NCBI GenBank assembly: GCA_963787415.1
Contig: CAWBCO010000006.1
Location: 186,001-250,000 of the forward strand
Direction: 5' to 3'
DNA length: 64,000 nt
Source of the DNA: CAVUWL01 sp963787415
GTDB lineage: Bacteria > Actinomycetota > Thermoleophilia > Solirubrobacterales > 70-9
Numbering within the stretch: position 1 is the stretch's first letter; every line of letters starts with the position of its first letter. The notes under the pieces are model-generated. The model was given only the letters and a program-made list of their open reading frames with translations. It was not told the DNA's origin and made no database searches. Position numbers and translations under genes: made by a program. Shown here piece after piece: positions 10,132 to 19,634 of this stretch.

Positions 10132-11427
10132 ATGGTCCTTACGCCGTGGGGTGAGTCAGAGGAGCTGCGGGCTCGGATGCTACGTCCGGGTCCCGGCAAC
10201 CCTCGCGCGGAGGTTGTGGAGAACCAGCGTGAGCGGCTCTGCGGAGCGATGGTCGCGAGCGTTTCTGAGCGTGGCTATGAGGCCACAAGAGTTGCTGACC
10301 TGGTCGAAATCTCGGGAGTGTCCAGCCGCAGCTTCTACGATCTCTATCCCGACAAGCGAGCGTGCTTCCTGGCGGCGATCGAAGCCACGATCGAAGCGGC
10401 GGCTCATTTCACAGCCGCCAAAACTAGGGCGCCTGGGACCTGGGAAGAGCGGGCGCTTCGTGGGTTCGAGGCTTTCGCGGCAATGATCGTCGCCCAACCT
10501 GCCGGTTCTCGGATGTGCCTGATCGACTCCTATGCCGCGGGATCGGAGGTGCTTCAGCAGTTGGAGAACGCCTTTGGTGGGTTCGAATGGCTGATCAGGA
10601 AGATGGTCGAGGAATCCCCGGAGCGGGCAGGCATGCCCCAGGACATGATCAGCGCCAGCATCGGCGCCCTGAAAGAGATCGCAAGCACCCGGTTACGGCG
10701 CGGCACCGAAGCCGAACTGCCGGGACTCGTCAAAGACATCTGGGACCTGATCGGCATCTATCGGCCCCCCCCTGAGCCGCTGCGCTTCGCCACCCGGCTC
10801 CACAAACCCACCCCCGAGACTCTCGATGCCCCGGAGGCCGCTGAGCGAGCTTTGCGGGCGTTTGCCGTGGTAGCCGCAGAGGAAGGCTACCCGAACTTGA
10901 CCGTCAACCAAGTCGTGAAGCGAGCCTCAATGTCTGCCAGAACCTTCTACTCGAATTTCGCCGGCAAGGAGGGTGCTCTGCTGGCGGCTATCGACAGCGG
11001 CGTAGCGAGCCTGGTTGCCGTGGTCCTACCCGCCTATCGACGTGCCCCGGACTGGCCTAGCGGAATGCGTGCCGCCTTCGGTGCTCTGTTTACGTACCTA
11101 GCCTCCCGCCCCGCCCTGGCACGGCTGCTGGCGGTGGAGGTGTATGCCGCCGGTTCAGCCGCGCTGGACCTGCGCAGCGAGTGCATGAGGCCATTGGAGG
11201 TGCTTTTCGAGCCGGGTTATCAGAGCGCCCCCAAAACCTCCCGTGTCGCGACAGAGATCCTCGAGGGCGCGGTTTATGAGCTCACCTATCGGCGGATCCT
11301 CAGCGGCGCCGTCGACGCCCTTCCCACCTTGGCTCCGATCTGTACATATATGACCCTCACCCCGTTCCTCGGGCCCGAGGAGGCGGCCAATGCTGCCAAC
11401 GGTGGTGGACGTCGAAGGTCGCGATGA
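10132..11427 (+). CDS. Double-unit TetR-family transcriptional regulator
   Basis: This 431-residue protein contains two complete TetR-type units in one chain. Unit 1 has its HTH at about residues 35-80 (GYEATRVADLVEISGVSSRSFYDL) followed by a helical ligand/dimer domain. Unit 2 has a second HTH at about residues 245-285 (YPNLTVNQVVKRASMSARTFYSNF) with its own helical domain. Typical TetR proteins are about 200 aa with a single HTH, so this chain may act as an intramolecular dimer. It lies divergent from surface operon 1, so it probably controls that operon and itself. The frameshifted paralogue at 29386 shares the N-terminal TPWG(E/D)S block and the same position next to surface operon 2. The fold is seen; the target and ligand are inferred or unknown. 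Confidence 0.9.
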   Translation: MVLTPWGESEELRARMLRPGPGNPRAEVVENQRERLCGAMVASVSERGYEATRVADLVEISGVSSRSFYDLYPDKRACFLAAIEATIEAAAHFTAAKTRAPGTWEERALRGFEAFAAMIVAQPAGSRMCLIDSYAAGSEVLQQLENAFGGFEWLIRKMVEESPERAGMPQDMISASIGALKEIASTRLRRGTEAELPGLVKDIWDLIGIYRPPPEPLRFATRLHKPTPETLDAPEAAERALRAFAVVAAEEGYPNLTVNQVVKRASMSARTFYSNFAGKEGALLAAIDSGVASLVAVVLPAYRRAPDWPSGMRAAFGALFTYLASRPALARLLAVEVYAAGSAALDLRSECMRPLEVLFEPGYQSAPKTSRVATEILEGAVYELTYRRILSGAVDALPTLAPICTYMTLTPFLGPEEAANAANGGGRRRSR

Positions 11428-11486
11428 TGGAGACTATTCAAGGCGCCTGACCGCTGACAACTTTGACCTAGATCACTGATTCCCAT

Positions 11487-11780
11487 TCACCCCTCAGTGG
11501 TCAAGGCGATCAGCCTGCGGCCGGGCTCGCCGATCTCCCAGTTGTGCAGACGCAGGCGGCAAGAGCAAGCAGCCGCTGGGCGACCCTGGCGTGTAGGCCG
11601 GGCATCGTGTGGGCGCCGTGGCGCTCCAGGGAGAGCTGGTCCTTCAGCTGGTCGAAGATCGCCTCGATCCACTCGACCAGGAGGAAGCGCTGCGGCTGGC
11701 GCGGCGGGCGCGGGAGCTTTTGCAGGGAAGCGAGTGGGGTGACGAAGGGCCGCAAGCCGCGGGGCTGTCGACGGGACACT
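11487..11780 (-). pseudogene. IS982-like transposase C-terminal relic (frameshifted)
   Basis: The minus strand encodes RFLLVEWIEAIFDQLKDQL, then SLERHGAHTMPGLHARVAQRLLAL in one frame. The natural continuation, LRLHNWEIGEPGRRLIALT, is in another frame and stops at 11487. Together these resemble the C-terminal end of IS982-type DDE transposases (ERHG-R-T-GL--RV-QR-LAL, then HN--IG-P-R-LIA). The frame change is near 11555. The N-terminal two thirds, including most of the catalytic triad, is not recognisable upstream. This is a dead insertion-sequence remnant; the family call is from memory of the motif and is moderately secure. Confidence 0.6.
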
Positions 11781-12371
11781 GAGAGCCAGGATAGATTGGG
11801 TCGAGGTGATCGGTGCTGGGATCTTCAGGGTGATCCAAAACAAGGCGGCACAAGGGCGAACGGAACCCCTGCCCGAACTCCTGTCTGAGATCCGTTCTTC
11901 GTTTGGCCCCGTAAAGAGTTGAGCAGGGGTTTTCACCGACTGCCGTGTCTGTGGGTCCACGCAGCACGGCGCTTTGGGCACTGCTCTCCCCAAAGCAACA
12001 GCCGTGATGTCATTCTTGGGGTCAAACGCAGCCAAACAGTACCCTGCGGAGCCAGGTCGAGTTTTTCCTTTTGGCTTCAGTGTGCAAAAAATGCCACTAA
12101 TTTGCGCGTAGTTGAAAGTCAAGGCGCTCGCTTCCTAGACCGCCCCCTGACTTGAGCGGTACGCATCATCGCCTCGCGGCGACCGGGCTCCGACCCCCGA
12201 TTTCCGATTGGTCCTCGGTCGGCAGATGCGCAGTTAGCCCCTGTCGATTCGTTGCTGAGAAAAAGGCAACGGTGCATTTCGCTCGAGTTTGGTACCCATA
12301 TGTGGTACCCACGAGCCAGAACCACCCGGCGGCAATTTGAGAACTAATCGGTTTTCCAGGACTTTTGTGAG

Positions 12372-12415
12372 TGGGCGGTACTGGGCTCGAACCAGTGACC
12401 TCCTGCTTGTAAGGC
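12372..12415 (-). repeat. att-like 44-bp copy of the tRNA-Val 3' half
   Basis: These 44 bases are identical, in the same orientation, to 57751-57794. They cover the tRNA-Val gene from the anticodon stem-loop to the discriminator base. Such 3'-end duplications are the usual footprint of integrases that insert into tRNA genes. The bases upstream of the fragment (minus strand) do not fold into a D-arm, so it is not a functional tRNA. Weaker similarity continues beyond: TTTTGGCTCT occurs at 12446-12455 and 57835-57844, with GCGGTTT at the same spacing. An alternative reading is therefore a decayed duplicate of the whole tRNA locus. Confidence 0.75.
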
Positions 12416-12726
12416 GGGGTGGCAGGCAGTGCCGCTTTGGCGGGATTTTGGCTCTCTAGAGCGGTTTCCGACGATTCGTAGATGACGCTTGGCCGAAGCG
12501 AAATCCCGCCGATTACCGGGGTTTACGCCCGTTTCGGGCGCAGGATCCGGCTCTGCGCCCGATAGCTCGGTAACAAAGTTTCGACGCGGTGACAGGCCCT
12601 CACCGCCAAGTCCACTGCGGTTGCACCCCAAGTCCCGACAGGGCACGTCTTCGAGGCGATCTCGATGTCAGTCGCCGAGAAAGAGAGGATCAGCGCGTCT
12701 GTCAGACACAGCCCAAAATGCAGCGG

Positions 12727-12768
12727 CCCCGGGCGCCGAGGCTGGGTCGGCCTCATTGGCGCCCGGGG
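12727..12768. terminator. Strong GC-rich hairpin downstream of surface operon 2
   Basis: CCCCGGGCGCC (12727-12737) is a perfect 11-bp inverted match to GGCGCCCGGGG (12758-12768). A further inner pairing, GAGG with CCTC, lies in the 20-nt loop. It is about 290 bp beyond the stop of the last gene of surface operon 2. No T-tract follows, so rho-independent termination is not certain; it could also be a structured element. The remaining sequence between 11781 and 13057 shows no convincing gene. Confidence 0.45.
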
Positions 12769-13057
12769 ACGACTGCGCCTTCGCGACCGACCGTGGAGGC
12801 AGAAGAGGAGTCTCCAGGCCGTGACCGCTTCGGTTACTGCCTTGGCGCCTCCCGACCAGGGAAAGTCGGGACGCTCCGTTTGCCGCCGCCCGGCCAGGGA
12901 GGGGGACGACGACAGTCTGCTCAAGCATGGACAAGCCGATGCCTGAGGGAGACTGCCTGAGCATGGTTGGCCAAGCTCGGGATGTTGGCACCGGGAATGA
13001 TGCAGCTGATCCTCATCGGTATTGACACACCTTCATCTAGAAACTGGGTGCGGAATC

Positions 13058-15865
13058 TCAGTGATGCGGCCGGCGAGCGTGTCGCTTGGCATTCTTATGG
13101 ACGCTCTTTCCCTTACAGGCAGTTTTGGTCTTCACCTGTTGGGTCTCTATCTTGCCATTTTGACCAGTGAATTCGATTGTGGAAGTGATTGGAGCGCTGC
13201 AGAGATTCTGGGTGTTTGACAGGTAGCCCTGAGCGCCGCCGAAGAGGGTGAAGCGGAAGTGTCCAATCGGCGCGTCCGGCACGACGGGGACCACGGTCTT
13301 GAGGCGCCCGTTTTGCACCGAGGAAGATTCTGCCTCGGGCATCAGGGTCACCTGGCCGCCGAGGATGAAGGCGAGATGGGGCAGGACACCGAAGCCCGAG
13401 ACCGCATATACGGGGCCCTTAAGGGGCGCTTCAAGGAGCGGAGTATCGGTGATCGCTTCGCCAATTGGCTGGCGACCAGCGCATTGGTCAGAAGCCAGTT
13501 CTGAGCGATCGCAGATATTGCCGAGGTGGCGCTGGTCGATCTCGAAAGCTTTCGGCAGCGTTACCGCGATTGATTTGATGTTGGCGTCGCCGGGGGCGGT
13601 GTTCAGTTCGATCGCGAGGCTTGGGTCCTGGCTGCGGTGGGTGGCTTTGTGACCGCCCAGCTGAGTAATCGACATTCTCGGCGTAAACCCGAGCAAAGCA
13701 CAGTTGTCGGCGTGGAAAGGCGAGGAGAAGCTCGCGACGGTTCCCTGGTTGCCGATTCCTTCAGAGGCAACCGTGAAGGGCGAGCAGTTGGTCGGGTTGA
13801 TCATGAAGTTGGGCTTATTGATGTTGACCTGGATCGAACGGAGGCGGAGCGGGATGCCGCCGATGATTGACGGAACCGTTTCGGAATCGGCGATCACGTG
13901 GGCATCCAGAGGATCGATATGAAGGGCGACGCGGACGACCACCGTTCCATAGTCATAGGGCCCGGCCAGAGCAGGGGTGATCGCGACCAAGCTCAGCGGG
14001 GCTCCCTTGAAGGGTCCGGCGAAGTAGATCTTGCCTTCTGCATGGAATGGGTGCGACCCTGGGCCGGCAGCGACATTTGAGGTGCCAATTTCCGACGATG
14101 CCGGACAGCTCGGGTGTTTCTGCTCTACGAGCCCCAGGGTTTGGGCCGCAGCGGCAATCGAAGCCTGAGGGCAATAGCTTATGCCGTGAAGGTTTGCCGT
14201 TAGACCGGGGGGCATCGTGAAGTTCAAATCGCCGAGAGTTTGGTCTCCGTCTTCGCGTTCCAGCTTCAACGTAAAGGAGCTGAACGCACCTGCGTTCGTA
14301 TCGGCGGTACCCGCAACCAGACTCGGGTTGAAGGGGCGCACCTGGCCGGGGCATTCCGAGCCATGAGGACCGGCGCTAAGCCCAAATATTTGACTTGAGA
14401 CAGCGAAAGGCAAAGTCGCGTCCCAGGGGAAAAACTTCGCGGTTGTCGTGTAAATCGTGCAGGTCGTCGGAGTCGCCATCAGCGCCCGTTCGCCCGAAAA
14501 CAGGTGCAAATCGAATTCATCAAATGGCGCCTGCGGCAGGTTGTTGAAGAATGCGGTCACCTGACCGGTTTCCGGATCCGGCACCAAGGATCCGACGAGC
14601 TTGATGTTCATGCCGAAACCAGCTGCGGTAAGAAACAGGCGATACTGGTTGTCAGGTTGCGGTTCGCCGATGTAGACGGACCCGTCTAAAGTGCCATCGA
14701 GCGCAACTGAGTGCAGTCTGAAGGTACCGATCTTCGACTGGTCCGGACATTCAGCCGGTGCTTCTGAGTCGAACTTGGCATCGGCGTCCGAACACGCACT
14801 CTGCCCGTCCGCAGCATCTGGATTTATGGTCAAGCCAGGGGGCAGAGTCACCGTGGCCGCACGCAACTCGGATGGCGAAGCTGCCGGACCCTCGAACTGT
14901 GGATTGCTGAGGTTGATGTCAAGACCAGAGCCAGCGTCAGTTTCGTTGGTTGTGAGACTCGTGTAAAGAACCGGTTTGAAGTCCTCTTTGGCACAGCCTG
15001 TAACGGGCGGATAGCTGCTAGAACGCTGGGTAAGATGTTCGGGGTCCTCGTAAGTTTGCACTTCAAGAGAAGTGGCAAGCGGTTCTTCAGTGCAGGTGGT
15101 GGGGCTATCCGTGAGTGGATGTACCGTAATGGAGCTTTCGGTCCCGGCATTGCAGCTCGTGTTGCTCTGCCCTGGACAGCCAGCCGGATTTCCCGGGGAG
15201 CCTTTCGGAAAACGCTGGGCGAAGTGTGTTTCAGCGGTGGGAAAGCCCCAAAAAATCATTTCAGCACCAGCCAGAGGCGTGAGCTGAGTGATATTCGACA
15301 CTGTGAAGCGTAGCCCGTAATCGGTGCTGGTGCGAACCGTCACGGGGATCGCTATGGGAATGTTCAAGATCGGGACGACGAACGAAAAGCGTGCGGTTTC
15401 CTGGGGCTCGGGACTCATATCGTAGATAGGAGCGGTTCCCATCAGTCGATTTGAGATGCCTTCGTCGGCGGCATAGACCGTGATCAGGCCAACCTGGGAA
15501 TTGGCTGGGCATTCGTCAAATGCAAAGTCCACGGAGGTGCATCTTTCCGCAGCATTTGGATTACCGAAGACACCCGCAGGAGCATTGAAGATCACATTCT
15601 GAGCGCTTTCAGGGGCGCCCGGATCTTTAAGCGAAAACGCCGTTTCTAGATCGGGATGGCCACCCGCCTGGGGGATTCCCGGTGTGAGGCTGTTTGTTTC
15701 GGTTAGCGAGGTCTTGAATGATTCGATTTGCTCACTCGCAAAGGCAGGGGCCGCGAGCAGCAAAGCGAGCAGCAACGCGAATACAATCGCGGCTCCGATG
15801 GCTTTCGCTTGAAGCGCCATAAAGGGTGGCGTTAGCATGGTGCTGACTTGGCGCTGCTCAACCAT
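13058..15865 (-). CDS. Large secreted repeat protein, class B (935 aa)
   Basis: Last gene of surface operon 2. ATG 15865 overlaps the stop of the upstream class A gene by 8 nt, which implies translational coupling. A signal peptide (ALLLALLLAAPAFA) ends near residue 43. The body carries the class B modules: AGGHPDLETAF near the N-terminus, then TVTLPPGLTINPDAADG, CPDQSKIGTF, YIGEPQPDNQYRLFLTAAG, ATPTTCTIY, CPASSEIGT and LNPTNC-like steps, repeated about four times. The tail is Lys/Arg/His-rich. It is more divergent from the classes at 3185 and 19635 than they are from each other. There are no catalytic residues or named domain I can identify. An extracellular structural or adhesive role is inferred from export, repeats and operon partners. 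Confidence 0.87.
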   Translation of the reverse strand: MVEQRQVSTMLTPPFMALQAKAIGAAIVFALLLALLLAAPAFASEQIESFKTSLTETNSLTPGIPQAGGHPDLETAFSLKDPGAPESAQNVIFNAPAGVFGNPNAAERCTSVDFAFDECPANSQVGLITVYAADEGISNRLMGTAPIYDMSPEPQETARFSFVVPILNIPIAIPVTVRTSTDYGLRFTVSNITQLTPLAGAEMIFWGFPTAETHFAQRFPKGSPGNPAGCPGQSNTSCNAGTESSITVHPLTDSPTTCTEEPLATSLEVQTYEDPEHLTQRSSSYPPVTGCAKEDFKPVLYTSLTTNETDAGSGLDINLSNPQFEGPAASPSELRAATVTLPPGLTINPDAADGQSACSDADAKFDSEAPAECPDQSKIGTFRLHSVALDGTLDGSVYIGEPQPDNQYRLFLTAAGFGMNIKLVGSLVPDPETGQVTAFFNNLPQAPFDEFDLHLFSGERALMATPTTCTIYTTTAKFFPWDATLPFAVSSQIFGLSAGPHGSECPGQVRPFNPSLVAGTADTNAGAFSSFTLKLEREDGDQTLGDLNFTMPPGLTANLHGISYCPQASIAAAAQTLGLVEQKHPSCPASSEIGTSNVAAGPGSHPFHAEGKIYFAGPFKGAPLSLVAITPALAGPYDYGTVVVRVALHIDPLDAHVIADSETVPSIIGGIPLRLRSIQVNINKPNFMINPTNCSPFTVASEGIGNQGTVASFSSPFHADNCALLGFTPRMSITQLGGHKATHRSQDPSLAIELNTAPGDANIKSIAVTLPKAFEIDQRHLGNICDRSELASDQCAGRQPIGEAITDTPLLEAPLKGPVYAVSGFGVLPHLAFILGGQVTLMPEAESSSVQNGRLKTVVPVVPDAPIGHFRFTLFGGAQGYLSNTQNLCSAPITSTIEFTGQNGKIETQQVKTKTACKGKSVHKNAKRHARRPHH

Positions 15866-18800
15866 GGTGTTTTCCAGTCTGGCGGTTGTGGTGGCGCCCC
15901 CGACGGTGAGGCTTTTTCTTAGGATGTCGGATGACGCACGTGCCGTGGCGCTTCACATGCCCTCTTGAACAGTTAGCGACCACCAGATTGCCTCCTTCAC
16001 CGACGACGGATTTGATCGAAGGTGGGCCAGGAGCCTGAGATCCAGGTCCGTGGCACTCATCCGATGCCGCACATGGTGGCGAAGGGGGAGCGTAAGCGAA
16101 GCCACCCGCTTCACGAGCGTCGTAGATCTTGACGAGCTCGCCATTTTCGTCCTGTGGCACCAAGCTGTCCCGCGTAAAGAAGTAGGCATCGGATCCATTC
16201 GCGCTCACCCCGAGCAGACTGGATGCAAAGGCGCTGGTTCCAGTCGAGATGAGACTGAGACACGTTTCAGAAGATTTGCTGTAGCTCGGAGTACCGGGTA
16301 GGCAATTTTTGGCTCCAAGCGGCTCCCACTCGTAGACGTCCTGCTTTTCGTCTAGATCGGATGGCGCGAGGGGATCGGTAGAGTTAAAGAACACCCTGCC
16401 GTCGTCGGAGAGACCGAGGCCGTTAGCGGGAAGACCAGCGTCGCCGGTAGCCCGCGCGCCGGTCGGATCACAGGAGGCGCAGGCGAGCTTATCCGTCTGT
16501 GCAGCGTAGCGATAGATCTCGGCGTGCCCAGCGTTGTCATAGCTTTGATCCAGCGACAGTGTGGTCGGAAAGGCCGCATAATCCCCGCTCGGAGTGACCT
16601 GGAAGTCGGCGGTGTGGCGGGTCCCAGCTTCGCTGAGCGCGTCGAGCACCTCGGGGTCTTCGGGGTCAAGCGTGGCGATGAAGCGCGGTTCAGAGCCGGG
16701 GACGGCGAGGTAGAGGTTGGGCTGGTTCTCGATGCCATTGGAGGCTCCGTCTAGGCGCTCCGGGGAGAGGAAGTAGATCGAGCCAGATTCAGCCGCCACC
16801 CCCCCACCGCCGCCGATCGCAACCGCGCTGCAGTTTTCTTCTGCTCCGATCGCGTTCCAGTGGGGACCGTTTTTGTTGGAGGCCGGATCACAGGCATCGG
16901 TATTGCCGGTTCCTTCGGTTCCGGTGGAGACCCGGGTCAGGGTGGCGGAGCCTTCAGAGACATCGGCTCGGTAGATGTCGGTGCTTTCATCGGTGTCTTG
17001 GTTTGAGGCGGTGGAGAGGGCATCTTTGGTTGAGAAGTAGACCCTGGAGCCGTCTTGGGTCATCCCGTCAAAGAGGACGCCACCTTTAAAGCCCGGACCC
17101 CCAGGGGTGGAGATCACGCCGGGGGTGAGGTCGATCGAGCGGATCGAGTCCCCGATATCCATGTAGAGGTGGTAGTAGACGTTGCCGTCTGCGTCTTCGG
17201 AGACCTTTTGGCCCAAGAGGATGCGGTTGCCATCGCCTGAGATCGCGAGCTCGGAGATCCCGTTTTCATCGCCTTCTTTGGCATCGCATTTGCCGGTCCC
17301 CTGCAGGCAGGGAAGGGCGGTGGGCAGGTCTTCGGCGCCGGGGATATTGGAAATCACGTGGGTTTCGTCGGTGAGGAGGTTTCGGTCATAGATCGAGACG
17401 TCGCCTGTTTCATCGTTTCCGCCCGCAGCAAAGCGCGAGGTGGAGCCAAAGATCAGGTGTTCGCCGTTGGCGGAGAGGTCTTGGGCGATGTGGCCGTCGG
17501 GGGTAGCGGTGGGTCCCGGTTCAAAGCCGGGAGCCCCGACCATGCCCTGCACCAGCTGGCCGCTTGGAAGACGAACCGGGATCCCGGTGTAGTCGCCTTC
17601 AAAGCACGGAGAGCAGCCTTCGGGGCCACCGAAGGCGAAGGTTTCCAGGTTTGAGCTGGCGGCGGAAGGGATTGAGGAGAAGGGTTTGGTCGAGAATGGG
17701 TTGTTGGCCGGGATGCCGACGTATTCGGTCGACCAGCCGTTTTCGCCGCGGGTGGCGATGTAGGGCGCAACCCCATGGTTGGTCGGATGTCCCGTTCCCG
17801 AAACCGCGCCATCGTGGACCCCATAGAGAACCCGGCCCGGTTCGACCGCTTCGGGGTATCCAGGCAGAGGACTCTCGCCCGAGGCCAGATCGGATTCGAC
17901 GTCGTATCCGCCCGTATTTGGCGGCGATACGAGCTCATATGCACGACAGTCCGCCAGGAGGGTGGCGCCAGTCTGCTGTCTGACGTGAGCGTTGACGCAG
18001 GGGTCGCTAAGCAGCGGAGTGAATTGGAAAGTAGTGAACGTCTGGTCAGGCCCATGGACCGTTTCGCTTTCGTTCGACGCAGTGATCCGGTAGTGGTATG
18101 TGGTATCAGCCACAAGCCCTTTGACTTCCAGGCTCTGCGGCGTTCCTGCGAGCCCCGCTCCAGCGCTGGCGACCGGCGTAACCGTTCCGTATTCGGTAGT
18201 CGAACCGTATTCGACACGATAGGTTGTTGGACCCCCTTCGGGGTCGATGTTTGCGTGGAAGACCACACTGTCCGAATGCACATGATTAATGTACTGTTCG
18301 GAGATTACCGGTGGAGCGGATGCGGAGACCGTCTCATCACGACCGGTTAGCGTGCCGTTGACATTACTCACGCTGAGACGGAAGTGATAGCTCGCCCCCT
18401 TTGCGAGACCGCCGATTGCGGCGGTTACGGATTGCGGAGTGGAGCCGGTGATGGTGTTTCCCTGAGAGCACGGCGCGACATTGCCGTAAGAGGTTTCGGT
18501 GCCCCATTCGAATTTGCATTCGGTAGTCGAAACACCTTCTGGATCGACAGCACCGTGTAGAACTGCACCTGAGGGAGTGACACTTGAAGCGGACTGAGTA
18601 ACAGGTTCTGGCAACGTCACCGGAGCTTTGGCTTGATAGATGCTGACTTCGTTTGCCGATGCCACATAGACTGTCCCGGTTGCTGGATTAACCGCAACGC
18701 CTACGACCTGACCAACCCCTGGGGGCGTTACTCCGAGTGCATCAACCTTGATTCCCTGACTATTGTACTCTGCAACTTCGCCACTCCTGCCTACATACAC

Positions 18801-19631
18801 ATCATTGGTCACTGGATCGACAGCGACGGCGCTATCGTTGTTGCCCGGATCAAGCGTCGACTGGTATTCACCGGCTGGGGTGTATATTTCGACCGAACCA
18901 CCGTGGATCACATACAAGTTGTTGTGGGAGTCAATTGCAACCCTGCCTGGCACGTTGTACTTACCCGGAAAGTCGACTGCTGCGCCAGTTCGGACTCCTG
19001 CCGCTGTGATCTCTTCGACGTGATGTTGCAGGTGTGCCGGAAACCCGCAATCTGAGAGCCACAAATTGCTGTCGCCATCAACGGCGATACCGCATGCGCT
19101 CGAATCCGGAGATGGAATGAGTTCGGCAATTTCGGTGCCGTCAGAGTTAAACGCCAAAACATCGTCAAGAGAGGACAATTCCACGCCGGTCAGGTAGATC
19201 CGACCCTGAGTCGACGTTCCGGAATTATCAACCGCAATTCTCGAGGCGTTGGCAGGGGTGCTTAGCGATGAAGATCCTTCGAGCGCAGGGGCCGCGAATG
19301 GGGAAGCGGCACCAGATTCATCGAATTTGTCGAGCACCGTCGGCGCCCCGGGACCGAAGGGAGCATCGACGACGTACACGGAGCCCGTTGACTGATCGAC
19401 GGCTAGATCGCTTATCCCTGATTCGAAAGGACCAGCGGAAGAGGATCCGTCGATGAAATTGGAGGAGAACTGGTGCTGTGCCACCTGCAGGGCATAGGCA
19501 GGCCCGGCGTTGGCTGCAACGGTAATCACAGAAGCACAAAGCGCGAGCGCCACAATAGCTCGCCGCCTGATCGCAAGCGACCCTTCGACAGTTCGATCCA
19601 TATCGGCCGGTCGCGTCTTATCGCCAAACAT
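15858..19631 (-). CDS. Secreted NHL/Fn3-like/TolB-like surface protein, class A (1257 aa)
   Basis: ATG 19631 lies 3 nt after the upstream gene's stop, and AAAGGAGGGG inside that gene's end serves as the ribosome binding site. A hydrophobic export segment (ALALCASVITVAANAGPAYA) follows a basic start. NHL-like repeats occupy about residues 55-340 (GSVYVVDAP, NLYVIHGGSVEIY, GTVYVASANEV). Two Fn3-like modules follow (ASYHFRLSVS, TTYHYRITASN). LADCRAYELVSP lies near residue 562, and TolB-like blades fill the next 600 residues (GEHLIFGSTS, GNRILLGQK, GSRVYFSTKDAL, GSIYFLSPERL). CAASDECHGPG near 1193 precedes a CSRGHVKRHGTCVI motif and a basic His-rich tail. It is the closest relative of the truncated gene at 1-3148. 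Function beyond surface exposure is unknown. Confidence 0.88.
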   Translation of the reverse strand: MFGDKTRPADMDRTVEGSLAIRRRAIVALALCASVITVAANAGPAYALQVAQHQFSSNFIDGSSSAGPFESGISDLAVDQSTGSVYVVDAPFGPGAPTVLDKFDESGAASPFAAPALEGSSSLSTPANASRIAVDNSGTSTQGRIYLTGVELSSLDDVLAFNSDGTEIAELIPSPDSSACGIAVDGDSNLWLSDCGFPAHLQHHVEEITAAGVRTGAAVDFPGKYNVPGRVAIDSHNNLYVIHGGSVEIYTPAGEYQSTLDPGNNDSAVAVDPVTNDVYVGRSGEVAEYNSQGIKVDALGVTPPGVGQVVGVAVNPATGTVYVASANEVSIYQAKAPVTLPEPVTQSASSVTPSGAVLHGAVDPEGVSTTECKFEWGTETSYGNVAPCSQGNTITGSTPQSVTAAIGGLAKGASYHFRLSVSNVNGTLTGRDETVSASAPPVISEQYINHVHSDSVVFHANIDPEGGPTTYRVEYGSTTEYGTVTPVASAGAGLAGTPQSLEVKGLVADTTYHYRITASNESETVHGPDQTFTTFQFTPLLSDPCVNAHVRQQTGATLLADCRAYELVSPPNTGGYDVESDLASGESPLPGYPEAVEPGRVLYGVHDGAVSGTGHPTNHGVAPYIATRGENGWSTEYVGIPANNPFSTKPFSSIPSAASSNLETFAFGGPEGCSPCFEGDYTGIPVRLPSGQLVQGMVGAPGFEPGPTATPDGHIAQDLSANGEHLIFGSTSRFAAGGNDETGDVSIYDRNLLTDETHVISNIPGAEDLPTALPCLQGTGKCDAKEGDENGISELAISGDGNRILLGQKVSEDADGNVYYHLYMDIGDSIRSIDLTPGVISTPGGPGFKGGVLFDGMTQDGSRVYFSTKDALSTASNQDTDESTDIYRADVSEGSATLTRVSTGTEGTGNTDACDPASNKNGPHWNAIGAEENCSAVAIGGGGGVAAESGSIYFLSPERLDGASNGIENQPNLYLAVPGSEPRFIATLDPEDPEVLDALSEAGTRHTADFQVTPSGDYAAFPTTLSLDQSYDNAGHAEIYRYAAQTDKLACASCDPTGARATGDAGLPANGLGLSDDGRVFFNSTDPLAPSDLDEKQDVYEWEPLGAKNCLPGTPSYSKSSETCLSLISTGTSAFASSLLGVSANGSDAYFFTRDSLVPQDENGELVKIYDAREAGGFAYAPPSPPCAASDECHGPGSQAPGPPSIKSVVGEGGNLVVANCSRGHVKRHGTCVIRHPKKKPHRRGRHHNRQTGKHHG

Positions 19632-19634
19632 CGC

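Noticed and set aside
12344..12646. Minus-strand frame containing QAGGHWFEPSTAH
   Set aside because: That peptide is simply the translation of the tRNA-Val 3' sequence, and the same artefact appears at 57732-57929.
12523..12960. Several overlapping 90-130 residue frames
   Set aside because: All are Arg/Pro/Ser-rich with no motif; they arise from GC-rich sequence around the hairpin.
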